64,000 nucleotides of DNA, from contig NZ_JNXG01000016.1 of the NCBI RefSeq assembly GCF_000717025.1, forward strand, positions 112,290-176,289, written 5' to 3'. The position numbers were made by a program, and so were the translations under genes. This DNA is from Streptomyces atroolivaceus. Lineage in GTDB: Bacteria; Actinomycetota; Actinomycetes; Streptomycetales; Streptomycetaceae. Of this stretch, positions 28,508-36,901 are shown piece after piece (within the stretch, counting starts at the first letter, position 1; the number at the start of each line of letters is the position of its first letter). The notes under the pieces were generated by a model. That model was not told the origin of the DNA, ran no database searches, and saw only the letters and a program-made list of their open reading frames with translations.

Positions 28508-29424
28508 CGGGACACCCCCAGCTTGGGGTTGAGCACGGTCTCGATGGTGCGGCCGCACAGCGTGAACGCGAGGGCGACGACCGCGATGGCGAGTCCGGGC
28601 GGGGCGAGGTACCACCAGTTGCCGGAGCTGACCGCTCCGGCCTCACGGGCGTCCTGGAGCAGCCCGCCCCAGGAGACGATCGTGGGATCGCCGAGCCCGA
28701 GGAAGGCGAGGGTCGCCTCGGTGAGGATGGCGGTGGAGATCACCAGCGTGGTCTGCGCGAGCACCAGTGGCATCACGTTGGGCAGGACATGGCGGGACAT
28801 GATGTGGCCGTGCCCGCCGCCGAGCGCCTTGGAGCGCTCGATGTACGGGCGCGACTCCACGGACAGGGTCTGCGCGCGCACGAGCCGCGCGGTCGTCGGC
28901 CACGTCGTCACCCCGATGGCGAGGACCGTCGTCCAGAGGGACCGCGAGAGCACGGTGGCCAGCGCGATGGCGAGCACCAGTGTCGGCATCACCAGGAACC
29001 AGTCGGTGATCCGCATGATGATGTTGCCGTACCAGCCCTTGAAGTGACCGGCCGTGATGCCCACCAGGGTTCCGATGGCCACGGAGAGGAAGGCGGCGAG
29101 CAGGCCGACGGTCAGCGAGACCCGCGTCCCCCACACCAGCAGGGCGAGCAGACTGCGGCCGAACTGGTCGGTACCGAGGGGGAACTCGGCGCTCGGTGCC
29201 TCCAGCGGGCCACCCGGCGCGGCGGTGACGCTCAGCGAGCCCGCCCCCACCAGCAGCGGGGCGGCGAGTGCGGTCAGGGCGATCAGCGCGAGTACGGCGA
29301 GACCGGCCAGGCCGGCCCGGTGGCCGCGGTACTGCCGCCAGAAGCGGGCCACCGCGTGGCGTCGGCGGGTCCAGGTCAGCGCACGCGGGCTGACGGGCGG
29401 CGCTGCGTCTGTCGTGGTCGTCAT
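28504..29424 (-). CDS. ABC importer permease (OppC/DppC-like)
   Basis: 306 aa, start ATG 29424 (reverse). It has an N-terminal cytoplasmic stretch, then a first membrane helix (AGLAGLAVLALIALTALAAPL), the FPLGTDQFGRS loop typical of OppC, and several further helices. The EAA loop YIERSKALGGGHGHIMSRHVLPN contacts the ATPases. It overlaps both neighbours by 4 bp, showing tight translational coupling. Confidence 0.93.
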   Translation of the reverse strand: MTTTTDAAPPVSPRALTWTRRRHAVARFWRQYRGHRAGLAGLAVLALIALTALAAPLLVGAGSLSVTAAPGGPLEAPSAEFPLGTDQFGRSLLALLVWGTRVSLTVGLLAAFLSVAIGTLVGITAGHFKGWYGNIIMRITDWFLVMPTLVLAIALATVLSRSLWTTVLAIGVTTWPTTARLVRAQTLSVESRPYIERSKALGGGHGHIMSRHVLPNVMPLVLAQTTLVISTAILTEATLAFLGLGDPTIVSWGGLLQDAREAGAVSSGNWWYLAPPGLAIAVVALAFTLCGRTIETVLNPKLGVSR

Positions 29425-30512
29425 CGGCCCACCCGGGGATCGAGGAGCGGATAGATCACATCGGCGAGCGTGTTCATCAGGATCACCGCGGCGGCGAAGA
29501 TGAAGAACAGCGCCTGCACCAGTGGCAGGTCGGGCACGCTCAGCGCCTGGTAGAACAGCCCGCCCAGGCCGGGCCAGGAGAACACCGTCTCCACCAGGAT
29601 GGCTCCGGCCACCGTGTTGCCCAGGTTGACGAAGAGAAGTGTCACCGTCGGCAGCATCGCGTTCGGGACTGCGTGCCGGCGGCGTACGAGGTCGTCGCGC
29701 AGGCCCTTCGCGCGCGCCGTCGTCAGGTAGTCGCTGCCCATCTCGTCGAGCAGCGAGGAGCGCATCACCAGCAGGGTGCGCGCGTACTCGACGGCGACGA
29801 GGGTGAGGACCGGCAGGACGAGGTGATGGGCGACGTCGAGGACGTAGGCGAAGCCGCTCTCGCTGCCGGACTCCATGCCGCCTGTCGGGAAGAGGCCGGG
29901 GATGGGGCCGATGCCGACCGACAGGGTGATGATCAGGAGCAGGCCGAGCCAGAACGAGGGCACCGAGTACAGCGTCAGCGCGAAGGCGGTGTGGAAGCGG
30001 TCACCGGCCGAGCCGTTGCGCCAGGCGGACCTGGCGCCCAGCCAGATGCCGATCGCCGTGTAGATCACGAACGCGGTGCCGGTGAGCAGCAGCGTCGCGG
30101 GCAGGGCCTCGGTGATCTTGTCCATGACGGGAGCACGGAACTGGTACGACGTGCCGAAGTCCCCGGTCAGGGCCTTGCCGCAGTACTCGGTGAACTGCTG
30201 CCAGAGCGGCAGGTCCAGGCCGAATTCCTTGCGCATCGCGGCGATCTGCTCGGTCGACACCTGCCGGCCGCCGGTCATCTGCTTGACCGGGTCGCCGGGG
30301 ATCAGCCGGAACAGGAAGAAGCTGGTGACGAGCACGGCGAACAGCGAGACGGCCGCACCGGCCAGCTTGCCCGCCGCGTAACGGAGATACGCGGTCGTGC
30401 TGCGGGCGCGTGGACCGCGGGCCGACGGCCCGGCCGGAGCCGGGCCGTCGTTCCGTACGGCGTCCACGCCCGCCGCGCCCTTCAGGAGCGCGGGAGTGCT
30501 TTCTGTGCTCAT
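29421..30512 (-). CDS. ABC importer permease (OppB/DppB-like)
   Basis: 363 aa, start ATG 30512 (reverse). A roughly 40-residue polar N-terminal extension precedes the first helix (AAVSLFAVLVTSFFLFRLIPGDP). RLIPGDPV, FGLDLPLWQQF and the loop YLTTARAKGLRDDLVRRRHAVPNAMLP are OppB family marks. Six transmembrane segments can be counted. It starts 3 bp downstream of the binding-protein stop codon. Confidence 0.93.
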   Translation of the reverse strand: MSTESTPALLKGAAGVDAVRNDGPAPAGPSARGPRARSTTAYLRYAAGKLAGAAVSLFAVLVTSFFLFRLIPGDPVKQMTGGRQVSTEQIAAMRKEFGLDLPLWQQFTEYCGKALTGDFGTSYQFRAPVMDKITEALPATLLLTGTAFVIYTAIGIWLGARSAWRNGSAGDRFHTAFALTLYSVPSFWLGLLLIITLSVGIGPIPGLFPTGGMESGSESGFAYVLDVAHHLVLPVLTLVAVEYARTLLVMRSSLLDEMGSDYLTTARAKGLRDDLVRRRHAVPNAMLPTVTLLFVNLGNTVAGAILVETVFSWPGLGGLFYQALSVPDLPLVQALFFIFAAAVILMNTLADVIYPLLDPRVGR

Positions 30513-30515
30513 GGA

Positions 30516-32390
30516 CTATTCACGGTCTTCCGCGGTGGAACGACGACGCATGGCGAACAGAAGCCCGCCACCGGCGAGGACGACTACGGCGACACCGACG
30601 CCGATGAGGACTCCGGTGGAGCTGCCGCTGTCGCCGGACGAGTCGCCCGACGCACCGGCGGCCGGGACCGCCGACCACCAGCTCCAGTAACCGTCCTGAC
30701 CGTAGATGTTGCCCGCGTCCGAGGGCATGGTCGTGATCGACTTGATCTGGTCGGTGCGGTAGGCCTCGACGGCATTCGGGTACGCCATGACATTCATGTA
30801 CCCCGTGTCGTACAGCCGCGACTCCATCTGCTTCACGAGGTCGGCCCGTTTGGCGGGGTCGTACTCCGCCGTCTGCTTCGCGTAGAGCTCGTCGTACTGC
30901 TTGTCGCAGATGAAGTTGTCCGTCTGCGCGGTCTCCTTCGCCTTGGCCGGCAACGCGGCACAGGTGTGGATCGACATGACGAAGTCGGGGTCCGGGTTGA
31001 CGGACCAGCCGTCGAAGGCCAGGTCGTACTCACCGGCGTACCAGGGGTCGGAGACGTTGTCCCGGCAGTCGACCTTCAGGCCGATGCCGAGGTCGCCCCA
31101 CCACTCCTGGAGGTACTTGCCGATCGCCTTGTCGTTGGGATCCGTGGCGTGGCAGAGGATCCGGAAGTCGAGCGGCCTGCCGTCCTTGCCGGCCCGCTTG
31201 CCGGCGCTGTTCTTCCTGTAGCCCGCCTCGTCGAGGAGGGCGGCGGCCTTCGCCGGGTCGTAGGCGAGCTTCTGCTCGGCCGACGGCTTCCAGAAGTACG
31301 AGCCGTAGCGCGGCGGGATGTACCCCTCGCCCTCTATGGCGTAGCCCTGGAAGACCTTGTCGATGATGGTCGTGCGGTCCACGGCCATGAACAGTGCCTG
31401 GCGGACCTTCTGGTCCAGCAGCGCCGGGTGGCCGTCGCCGAACTTCGTGCCGTCCCTGGTCTGCGCGCCGGGGTTGGTGGCCAGCGCGTAGAAGCGCCGG
31501 CCGGGGGCGTCGTTCACCTTGATGTCGTCGGCGGTCTTCAGCGACGCGGCCTGCGCGGGGGTCAGGCTCGGGCTGCCCGCGACGAAGGAGACTTCACCCT
31601 TTCGGAGGGCGGCGACGGCTGCGTCCTGGTCCTTGTAGTACCGGAAGACGAGCTCGTCGAACTTGGGCGCGCCCCGCCAGAAGTCCTTGTTGGCCTTCAG
31701 CTTCACATAGCTGTCGACCTTGTAGTCCGTCAGGATGAACGGGCCGTTGCCGACGATCGGGAACTTCGTGTCGTTGTTGAACTTCGAGAAGTCGCCGACC
31801 TTCTCCCACACGTGCTTGGGGACGATGGGCACGTCCAGTGCCGTCATCGTGGCCTGGGGCTTCTTCAGCTCTATGACCAGCTTGTCCGGGCTGGGGGCGG
31901 TCACCTTCTTGAAGTTGCCGACGAAGCTGCCGTTCGAGGTGGCGGCCCCCTCGTCGGTCATCATCGTGTTGAAGGTCCACGCCGCGTCCTCGGCGGTGGC
32001 CTGCTCGCCGTCCGACCACTTCGAGTCCGGCCGGATGGTGTACGTCCACGTCAGCTTGTCCGCCGAGGTCTCCCACTTGGTGGCGAGCCCGGGGATCGTG
32101 TGGCTGTCCTTGGCGTCGTAGTTGGTGAGGTAGTCGTACATCAGCCGGTGGATGCTCGTGGAGAGCAGCCGCTGCGCGAGGAACGGGCTCAGGGAGTCGA
32201 CGCTCTGCGCGACCGCGACCGTGAGGGTCGACTTCCCGTCGGCGGCCTGCGCCTCCTGAGGGGCGGGACCGAGCGGGTTTCCGGGTACGACCGTTCCGGC
32301 GGCGAGCGCCAGGGCGGCGGCTCCGGAGGCGAGAAGGATACGCAGGCGGCCGCGTGGGCGGGAGGAGCGTGGTGGGAGACTTGTGACCAT
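30516..32390 (-). CDS. ABC importer substrate-binding protein with C-terminal membrane anchor
   Basis: 624 aa, start ATG 32390 (reverse). Family SBP_bac_5 (peptides, nickel, sugars). A signal peptide (LRILLASGAAALALAAG) is visible, but there is no lipobox Cys. Instead the C-terminus has a Gly/Ser-rich linker, a transmembrane segment (VLIGVGVAVVVLAGGGLLF) and a basic tail. The protein is thus tethered by its C-terminus rather than by lipid. ATKWETSADKLTWTY and the DGEQATAEDAAWTFN segment are family motifs. It is first in the operon, behind a possible promoter at 32464-32493. The substrate cannot be read from sequence. Confidence 0.93.
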   Translation of the reverse strand: MVTSLPPRSSRPRGRLRILLASGAAALALAAGTVVPGNPLGPAPQEAQAADGKSTLTVAVAQSVDSLSPFLAQRLLSTSIHRLMYDYLTNYDAKDSHTIPGLATKWETSADKLTWTYTIRPDSKWSDGEQATAEDAAWTFNTMMTDEGAATSNGSFVGNFKKVTAPSPDKLVIELKKPQATMTALDVPIVPKHVWEKVGDFSKFNNDTKFPIVGNGPFILTDYKVDSYVKLKANKDFWRGAPKFDELVFRYYKDQDAAVAALRKGEVSFVAGSPSLTPAQAASLKTADDIKVNDAPGRRFYALATNPGAQTRDGTKFGDGHPALLDQKVRQALFMAVDRTTIIDKVFQGYAIEGEGYIPPRYGSYFWKPSAEQKLAYDPAKAAALLDEAGYRKNSAGKRAGKDGRPLDFRILCHATDPNDKAIGKYLQEWWGDLGIGLKVDCRDNVSDPWYAGEYDLAFDGWSVNPDPDFVMSIHTCAALPAKAKETAQTDNFICDKQYDELYAKQTAEYDPAKRADLVKQMESRLYDTGYMNVMAYPNAVEAYRTDQIKSITTMPSDAGNIYGQDGYWSWWSAVPAAGASGDSSGDSGSSTGVLIGVGVAVVVLAGGGLLFAMRRRSTAEDRE

Positions 32391-32463
32391 GGACGTAGAC
32401 CTCGCGTCATGACTCGCACGGTGAAGGCGGGCAGATCTCTGGTTCGCCAGCTGGTGAAGCGAA

Positions 32464-32493
32464 GGTCTATCAGCGGCGGTCGAGTCGCGTCAA
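32464..32493 (-). promoter_or_regulatory. Candidate promoter of the ABC importer operon
   Basis: On the reverse strand, TTGACG (32493-32488) and TAGACC (32469-32464) are 18 bp apart, or 17 bp if ATAGAC is taken. They resemble HrdB-type -35/-10 boxes and lie about 75-100 bp upstream of the oppA-like ATG. Confidence 0.4.
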
Positions 32494-32529
32494 CGGTCCG
32501 CCAAACCGCGTGTGGTCTGCGGGAATGCG

Positions 32530-32567
32530 ATGAGGGCCCGCACCGTGTGAACGGTGCGGGCCCTCAT
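32530..32567 (-). terminator. Terminator of the ParA-like gene
   Basis: Perfect 17-bp arms at 32530-32546 (ATGAGGGCCCGCACCGT) and 32551-32567 around a GTGA loop. It lies 21 bp beyond the stop of the leftward ParA-like gene and protects the ABC operon from read-through. Confidence 0.85.
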
Positions 32568-32587
32568 TGGTTTAGACCTCTATGGCC

Positions 32588-35542
32588 CTACTGCTGAGGC
32601 GGCGGCGGCTGCTGCGGGGGGTGCTGCTGCCAGCCCGCCGGCGGAACGGGGCCTTGCAGTTCGGGCTGTCCGGGCTGATGTGCCTGGCCATCGTGGTGCG
32701 CGGGCTGAGGAGGCGGCCCTGCCGGGCCCCCTCCGGGCTGCGCCGGGGAGGGCTGCTGCTGCCAGCCGTTGTTCTGCGTGCCCTGGGCGGGGTACGGCGG
32801 GTACGGCTGCTGGGGCGGAGCGGCCTGCTGCGGCAGGGCGCCCGGCTGGGACGGGGGCTGCTGTCCCCCGTACGGCTGCTGCCCCGCGTACGGCTGCTGT
32901 CCCCCGTACGGCGGCTGCCCCCCGTAGGGCTGCTGCCCGCCGTGGGGTTGCTGGGGCGGATACGGCTGTTGCGGCTGCGCGGGGTACGGCTGTCCGGGGT
33001 ACTGCTGCCCCGGGTACGGCTGACCGGGCTGAGGCTGCGGGGCGTACTGCTGCTGGCCGGGCACCTGCTGACCGGGTACCTGCTGTCCGGGCATGGGCGG
33101 GGCGAACTGCGGCGGCGGGTTGCTGCCGTCCGTCGTCCACAGCCCCTGCTGCTGCTGGGCCCGCTGGAAGTCCTCCGCGACGAGGGCGGAGAGATTGAAG
33201 TACGCCTCGCGGGTCTTGGGGCGCATCATGTCGAGGTCGACCTCGGCGCCGGCCGCCAGGTGCTCGTCGAACGGCACGACCACCACGCCGCGGCAGCGGG
33301 TCTCGAAGTGCTGCACGATGTCGTCGACCTTGATCATCTTGCCGGTCTCGCGGACACCGGAGATGACGGTCAGGGAGCGCTGTACCAGTTCTGCGTAGCC
33401 GTGCGCAGACAGCCAGTCCAAGGTGGTGGACGCACTGGAGGCACCGTCGACGGACGGCGTCGAGATGATGATCAACTGGTCGGCGAGATCCAGCACACCG
33501 CGCATCGCGCTGTAGAGCAGGCCGGTGCCCGAGTCGGTGAGGATGATCGGGTACTGCTTGCCCAGGACGTCGATCGCCCGGCGGTAGTCCTCGTCGTTGA
33601 AGGTCGTGGAGACCGCGGGGTCCACGTCGTTGGCGAGGATCTCCAGGCCGGACGGCGCCTGCGAGGTGAAGCGGCGGATGTCCATGTACGAGTTGAGGTA
33701 CGGGATCGCCTGGACCAGGTCGCGGATGGTGGCCCCCGTCTCGCGGCGCACCCGCCGGCCGAGCGTGCCGGCGTCCGGGTTGGCGTCGATGGCGAGGATC
33801 TTGTCCTGCCGCTCGGTGGCCAGGGTCGAGCCGAGCGCCGTGGTCGTCGTGGTCTTGCCGACCCCGCCCTTGAGGCTGATGACCGCGATGCGGTAGCACG
33901 ACAGCACCGGCGTACGGATGAGGTCCAGCTTGCGCTGCCGCTCGGCCTCCTCCTTCTTCCCGCCCAGCTTGAAGCGGGAGGCGGCGGACGGGGTGCGGCT
34001 GCTCTTGGCCTTCTGCTTGCCACGGACCAGCCGGTCCGAGGACAGCTCCACCGCGGCCGTGTAGCCGAGCGGGGCGCCCGGGACGGACCGCTCACGCTGG
34101 TCATGGGTGACCGGGGTCGGCCAGGCGGAGCCGGTGCGCGGGTCCACGGGCGGAGCCTGGGGTGTGGGCGGCTGGGGCTCGTGCGCCTCGGGCTGCTGAG
34201 GCTGCTGCTGGGGCGCGGGCAGGTTCGGTGTGCCCTGGTGGGCGTTCTGCTGGGGGACCTGCGGCGGGAGCGGGGCCCCCTGCGCGGGGAACTGCGGCTG
34301 CTGGCCGGCCTGCGGAGCCGGGAATCCGTAACCCCCCTGCGGCTGTGCGGCCGGGGGGAGTTGGGGGGCGCCCTGGGCGGGGGGCTGCTGCTGCGGTGTC
34401 TGGGGGAACCCGTAACCGCCCTGCTGCGGTGTCTGGGGGAACCCGTAACCGCCCTGCGGCGCTGACGCGTTGGGCTGAACCGGCTGCTGTGGTGCCGGCA
34501 GGGGCTGTGCGGGCGGCGGGGTCTGGCCCTGCGGGAATCCGTGGCCACCCGGCGCTCCCGCAGCCGGCGCGGGGTGCTGCGCGGGCCACTGCTGCGCGGG
34601 CTGCGGTGTGCTCGGCTGCTGCGCGGCCGGCTGGAACGCGGGCGGCAGCGGCGGCAGGGCCCCTTGCGCGGGCGGCGTGGGGGACCAGGGGGCCGGTGCG
34701 TTCGACGGCACCGCGCCCTGGGGCACACCGGCGGCGGCCGTGTCGACGGACGGCACACCGGCCGGCGGTGCGCCCTGGGGCGGTGCGGCCGTCACCGGGG
34801 CCACAGGCCAGTCGTCCTGACCCTCGTCCTGCTGGTCGTCAGTCTCCGGCTCGTCGTCGGCTGCCCGTACGGGGGCCTGAGCCGCGTCCGCCTCCGGGGC
34901 CTCGGGCCCCTCGTCCTCCCCGGCGTTCTTCCCGCTCACCGGGCCGGTCGGGTCCGCGTCGCCCTCCTCGGATGCCGCCGCCGGAGGCGTGGGCTCGGCG
35001 GGGCGGCCGGAACCGGACGCTGCGGCGTCGGCGTCGGCGTCGGCGTCGGCCTTGGCCGCCTCGCGCTCGGCGATCTCCTGCTTCAGCGCGGCGGGTGAGA
35101 AGCGCATGGTGGCGCCGCTCTCCACATCGCCGCCGCCGAACGGGCCGGACGCGTCACTCACCACCTCGGACTCCTCGGAACCCGGCGCGGGGGGCACCGG
35201 AGCCGGTGCCGCGGGAGTGGGCGCGAAAGACGGCGAGGGCGGCTCGGAAGAGGCGGCCGACGCCGCTTCGGACGGTGCCGCCGGAGCCGGAGGCCAGCCG
35301 GGCTCGAAGCCGCCTGGTGCCGGCGGCCCCGGTACGGCCAGCGGAGCCCCCTGAGGCGGCGGTGGCGGTGCCAGGTGCGACCCCGCTCCTCCCGACGAGT
35401 CACCCGGCGCGTTCTGGGTGTACCAGGCGGGCGGGGTGTAGTCGATGGTGAACTCACCCGTCATCTCGGCGGGATCCGCGTCGGACGACTCGTCGACGGG
35501 CGTGTTCCATCCCCCGCTGATCTCGTCCCGATCGCCGTTCAC
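32588..35542 (-). CDS. ESX-associated ParA/MinD-like ATPase with long disordered flanks (EspI-like)
   Basis: 984 aa, start GTG 35542 (reverse) behind AGGAGGC. Residues about 1-550 are Pro/Gln/Ala/Gly-rich and acidic, with an early [16 protein letters not shown] motif and GYGFPQTP repeats. The ATPase domain follows: deviant Walker [22 protein letters not shown], and LTDSGTGLL. After about residue 830 a second low-complexity tail has YGGQQP repeats. The domain plan matches EspI/MinD-like proteins of mycobacterial ESX loci, so a role in positioning or regulating the secretion system is inferred. It is last in the leftward unit eccE - unknown - DUF397 - this gene. Confidence 0.85.
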   Translation of the reverse strand: MNGDRDEISGGWNTPVDESSDADPAEMTGEFTIDYTPPAWYTQNAPGDSSGGAGSHLAPPPPPQGAPLAVPGPPAPGGFEPGWPPAPAAPSEAASAASSEPPSPSFAPTPAAPAPVPPAPGSEESEVVSDASGPFGGGDVESGATMRFSPAALKQEIAEREAAKADADADADAAASGSGRPAEPTPPAAASEEGDADPTGPVSGKNAGEDEGPEAPEADAAQAPVRAADDEPETDDQQDEGQDDWPVAPVTAAPPQGAPPAGVPSVDTAAAGVPQGAVPSNAPAPWSPTPPAQGALPPLPPAFQPAAQQPSTPQPAQQWPAQHPAPAAGAPGGHGFPQGQTPPPAQPLPAPQQPVQPNASAPQGGYGFPQTPQQGGYGFPQTPQQQPPAQGAPQLPPAAQPQGGYGFPAPQAGQQPQFPAQGAPLPPQVPQQNAHQGTPNLPAPQQQPQQPEAHEPQPPTPQAPPVDPRTGSAWPTPVTHDQRERSVPGAPLGYTAAVELSSDRLVRGKQKAKSSRTPSAASRFKLGGKKEEAERQRKLDLIRTPVLSCYRIAVISLKGGVGKTTTTTALGSTLATERQDKILAIDANPDAGTLGRRVRRETGATIRDLVQAIPYLNSYMDIRRFTSQAPSGLEILANDVDPAVSTTFNDEDYRRAIDVLGKQYPIILTDSGTGLLYSAMRGVLDLADQLIIISTPSVDGASSASTTLDWLSAHGYAELVQRSLTVISGVRETGKMIKVDDIVQHFETRCRGVVVVPFDEHLAAGAEVDLDMMRPKTREAYFNLSALVAEDFQRAQQQQGLWTTDGSNPPPQFAPPMPGQQVPGQQVPGQQQYAPQPQPGQPYPGQQYPGQPYPAQPQQPYPPQQPHGGQQPYGGQPPYGGQQPYAGQQPYGGQQPPSQPGALPQQAAPPQQPYPPYPAQGTQNNGWQQQPSPAQPGGGPAGPPPQPAHHDGQAHQPGQPELQGPVPPAGWQQHPPQQPPPPQQ
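34389..34454. repeat. Perfect 33-bp tandem repeat inside the ParA-like gene
   Basis: Two identical 33-bp units (34389-34421 and 34422-34454) encode a duplicated 11-residue [14 protein letters not shown] unit on the reverse strand. A diverged copy lies nearby. It looks like recent in-frame expansion of the disordered region. Confidence 0.9.
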
Positions 35543-35872
35543 TTTGCCTCCTGGTGTGGTCGAGCACCCTTGTGCCGTGGTGGGTGGGGGCGACCGTTCC
35601 CGATGTCCGGTCCGCCCGGCTCTCCCCCTTGCGACGCGCAGTGCCTGCCCGCAGGTTCCTCTGCCGCGCCCCCACCCACCCTAATCGCCATGGGGCGCAC
35701 TGCGGCAGGCCGTACCGCCCAGCGAAAACCGTCCTTCACGTCACGCCAGGCCGCCGGGCGGAGCGCGTGCGGCGGAACACGGAGGAACGGGCTGCCGCCG
35801 CGCACCGTGACGCGGGCGGACACAAGGAGAGGGCGGCAGTCCCCGACAGCCGCCCCCGGACCGTGCGGACGC
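35543..35872. other. 330-bp gap upstream of the ParA-like gene
   Basis: No convincing gene. The gap holds the ribosome-binding site of the ParA-like gene next to 35542 and probably a separate promoter for it. Frames open in this stretch are Arg/Pro/Ala-rich and lack credible starts. Confidence 0.5.
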
Positions 35873-36106
35873 CTACTCGAGGTCGAATTCACCGTCCCGC
35901 GCGCCCAGTACGAACGCGCGCCACTCGGCCTCCGTGTAGCGCAGTACGGTCTCCGGATCCAGCGACGAGCGCATGGCGACCGCGCCCCCCGGGAGGTGGG
36001 CGATCTCGACCCGTTCCTCGACGTTCTCGGTCCCGGGTGCGCTCAGCCACTGCACATCCGAGATGTCGAGAGCGTAGAGCTCGTCCTTTTCCTGCTGGGT
36101 GCCCAT
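35873..36106 (-). CDS. bldB: DUF397-family small protein, likely BldB
   Basis: 77 aa from ATG 36106 (reverse), preceded by AAGGGACGG; a GTG at 36142 would add 12 residues. The DUF397 signature is clear: VEIAHLPGGAVAMRSS, then TEAEWRAFVLGARDGEFDLE at the C-terminus. BldB, a small dimeric regulator needed for aerial growth and antibiotics in S. coelicolor, belongs to this family. From memory, bldB lies in the ESX locus there, which is why I suggest the name. It sits 85 bp downstream of the 236-aa unknown and is probably co-transcribed with eccE. Confidence 0.65.
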   Translation of the reverse strand: MGTQQEKDELYALDISDVQWLSAPGTENVEERVEIAHLPGGAVAMRSSLDPETVLRYTEAEWRAFVLGARDGEFDLE

Positions 36107-36190
36107 GGACCCGTCCCTTCGGTCGAACTGTGTCGTTCCCACGCCATGATCCTGAAAAGCGGCGGATCCGGGGAGCGAACGAGACAGGAT

Positions 36191-36901
36191 TCAGTCCATC
36201 CTGCGAGCGGTGCCCAGCAGTCCGGCCTCTACATCCGTCGCACTGGTCATCACCCAGTGGCGTTCGCGGCCCGACACCCAGAGGGTGACACCGTCCGCAA
36301 GGGTCGGCAGAGCCTCGCTCTCGGTCCTGGCGAGCCCCAGGATCCGGCCGATCTGCTCGGACTCGGCCGGAGACACCCGCTGAACACCCACGAGCGTCGC
36401 CGCCCGCATCAACCGAGGTGCCACCGGGCTCAGATAAGGCAGCAGCGTCAGTACCGACTGCCACGGCGAGGACACCACCCGGCCGCGAGGCGGGCGCATG
36501 CCGCAGTCGCGCACCACGACCACCGGACTGCCGACGGTCGCTCCGGTCGGCGGAACCCGGCCCACGTCGTGGAGCGAGACGCACTCGAGCCCCGCGCCCG
36601 CGGCCTGCGCCAGCGTGGTCCACGCCTGGGTGCGGCCCGTCTCGACCGCCACCCGCGCACCGGTACCGGCCGCGCGCAGCGCCAGCACCTGCGCCGTCCA
36701 GAGACCGCCGATCAGCAGGACGTCGTACGGTGCCGGACGGTGGAAGCCGATCAGCTGCGGGCGGCCTTCGGCGTCGTCACCGATGATCACCCCGTCGTCC
36801 CCCACCGGCAACGACAGGGCGCCCAGGTGGTCCGCCGCCAGGGTGTGGCCGGCGTGGCGCGGGCCCAGCAGCCCTCGCCTCGGAGCGATGTGCTTCGTCA
36901 C
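36191..36901 (-). CDS. ESX-locus protein of unknown function (236 aa)
   Basis: Start GTG 36901 (reverse), overlapping the eccE stop as GTGA, so translation is coupled to eccE. I recognise no family. The sequence shows short hydrophobic strands (YDVLLIGGLWTAQVLALRAAG, SPVVVVRDCGM) suggesting an alpha/beta fold. There is no signal peptide and no clear transmembrane helix. A segment near the end (VTLWVSGRERHWVMTSATDVE) could be a beta hairpin. Position argues for a cytosolic accessory factor of the secretion machine. Confidence 0.8.
   Translation of the reverse strand: MTKHIAPRRGLLGPRHAGHTLAADHLGALSLPVGDDGVIIGDDAEGRPQLIGFHRPAPYDVLLIGGLWTAQVLALRAAGTGARVAVETGRTQAWTTLAQAAGAGLECVSLHDVGRVPPTGATVGSPVVVVRDCGMRPPRGRVVSSPWQSVLTLLPYLSPVAPRLMRAATLVGVQRVSPAESEQIGRILGLARTESEALPTLADGVTLWVSGRERHWVMTSATDVEAGLLGTARRMD

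Noticed and set aside
32780..33090. Repetitive GTACGGCTGCTG-type motifs as a possible array
   Set aside because: They encode the YGGQQP repeats of the ParA-like protein on the reverse strand; no spacer structure.
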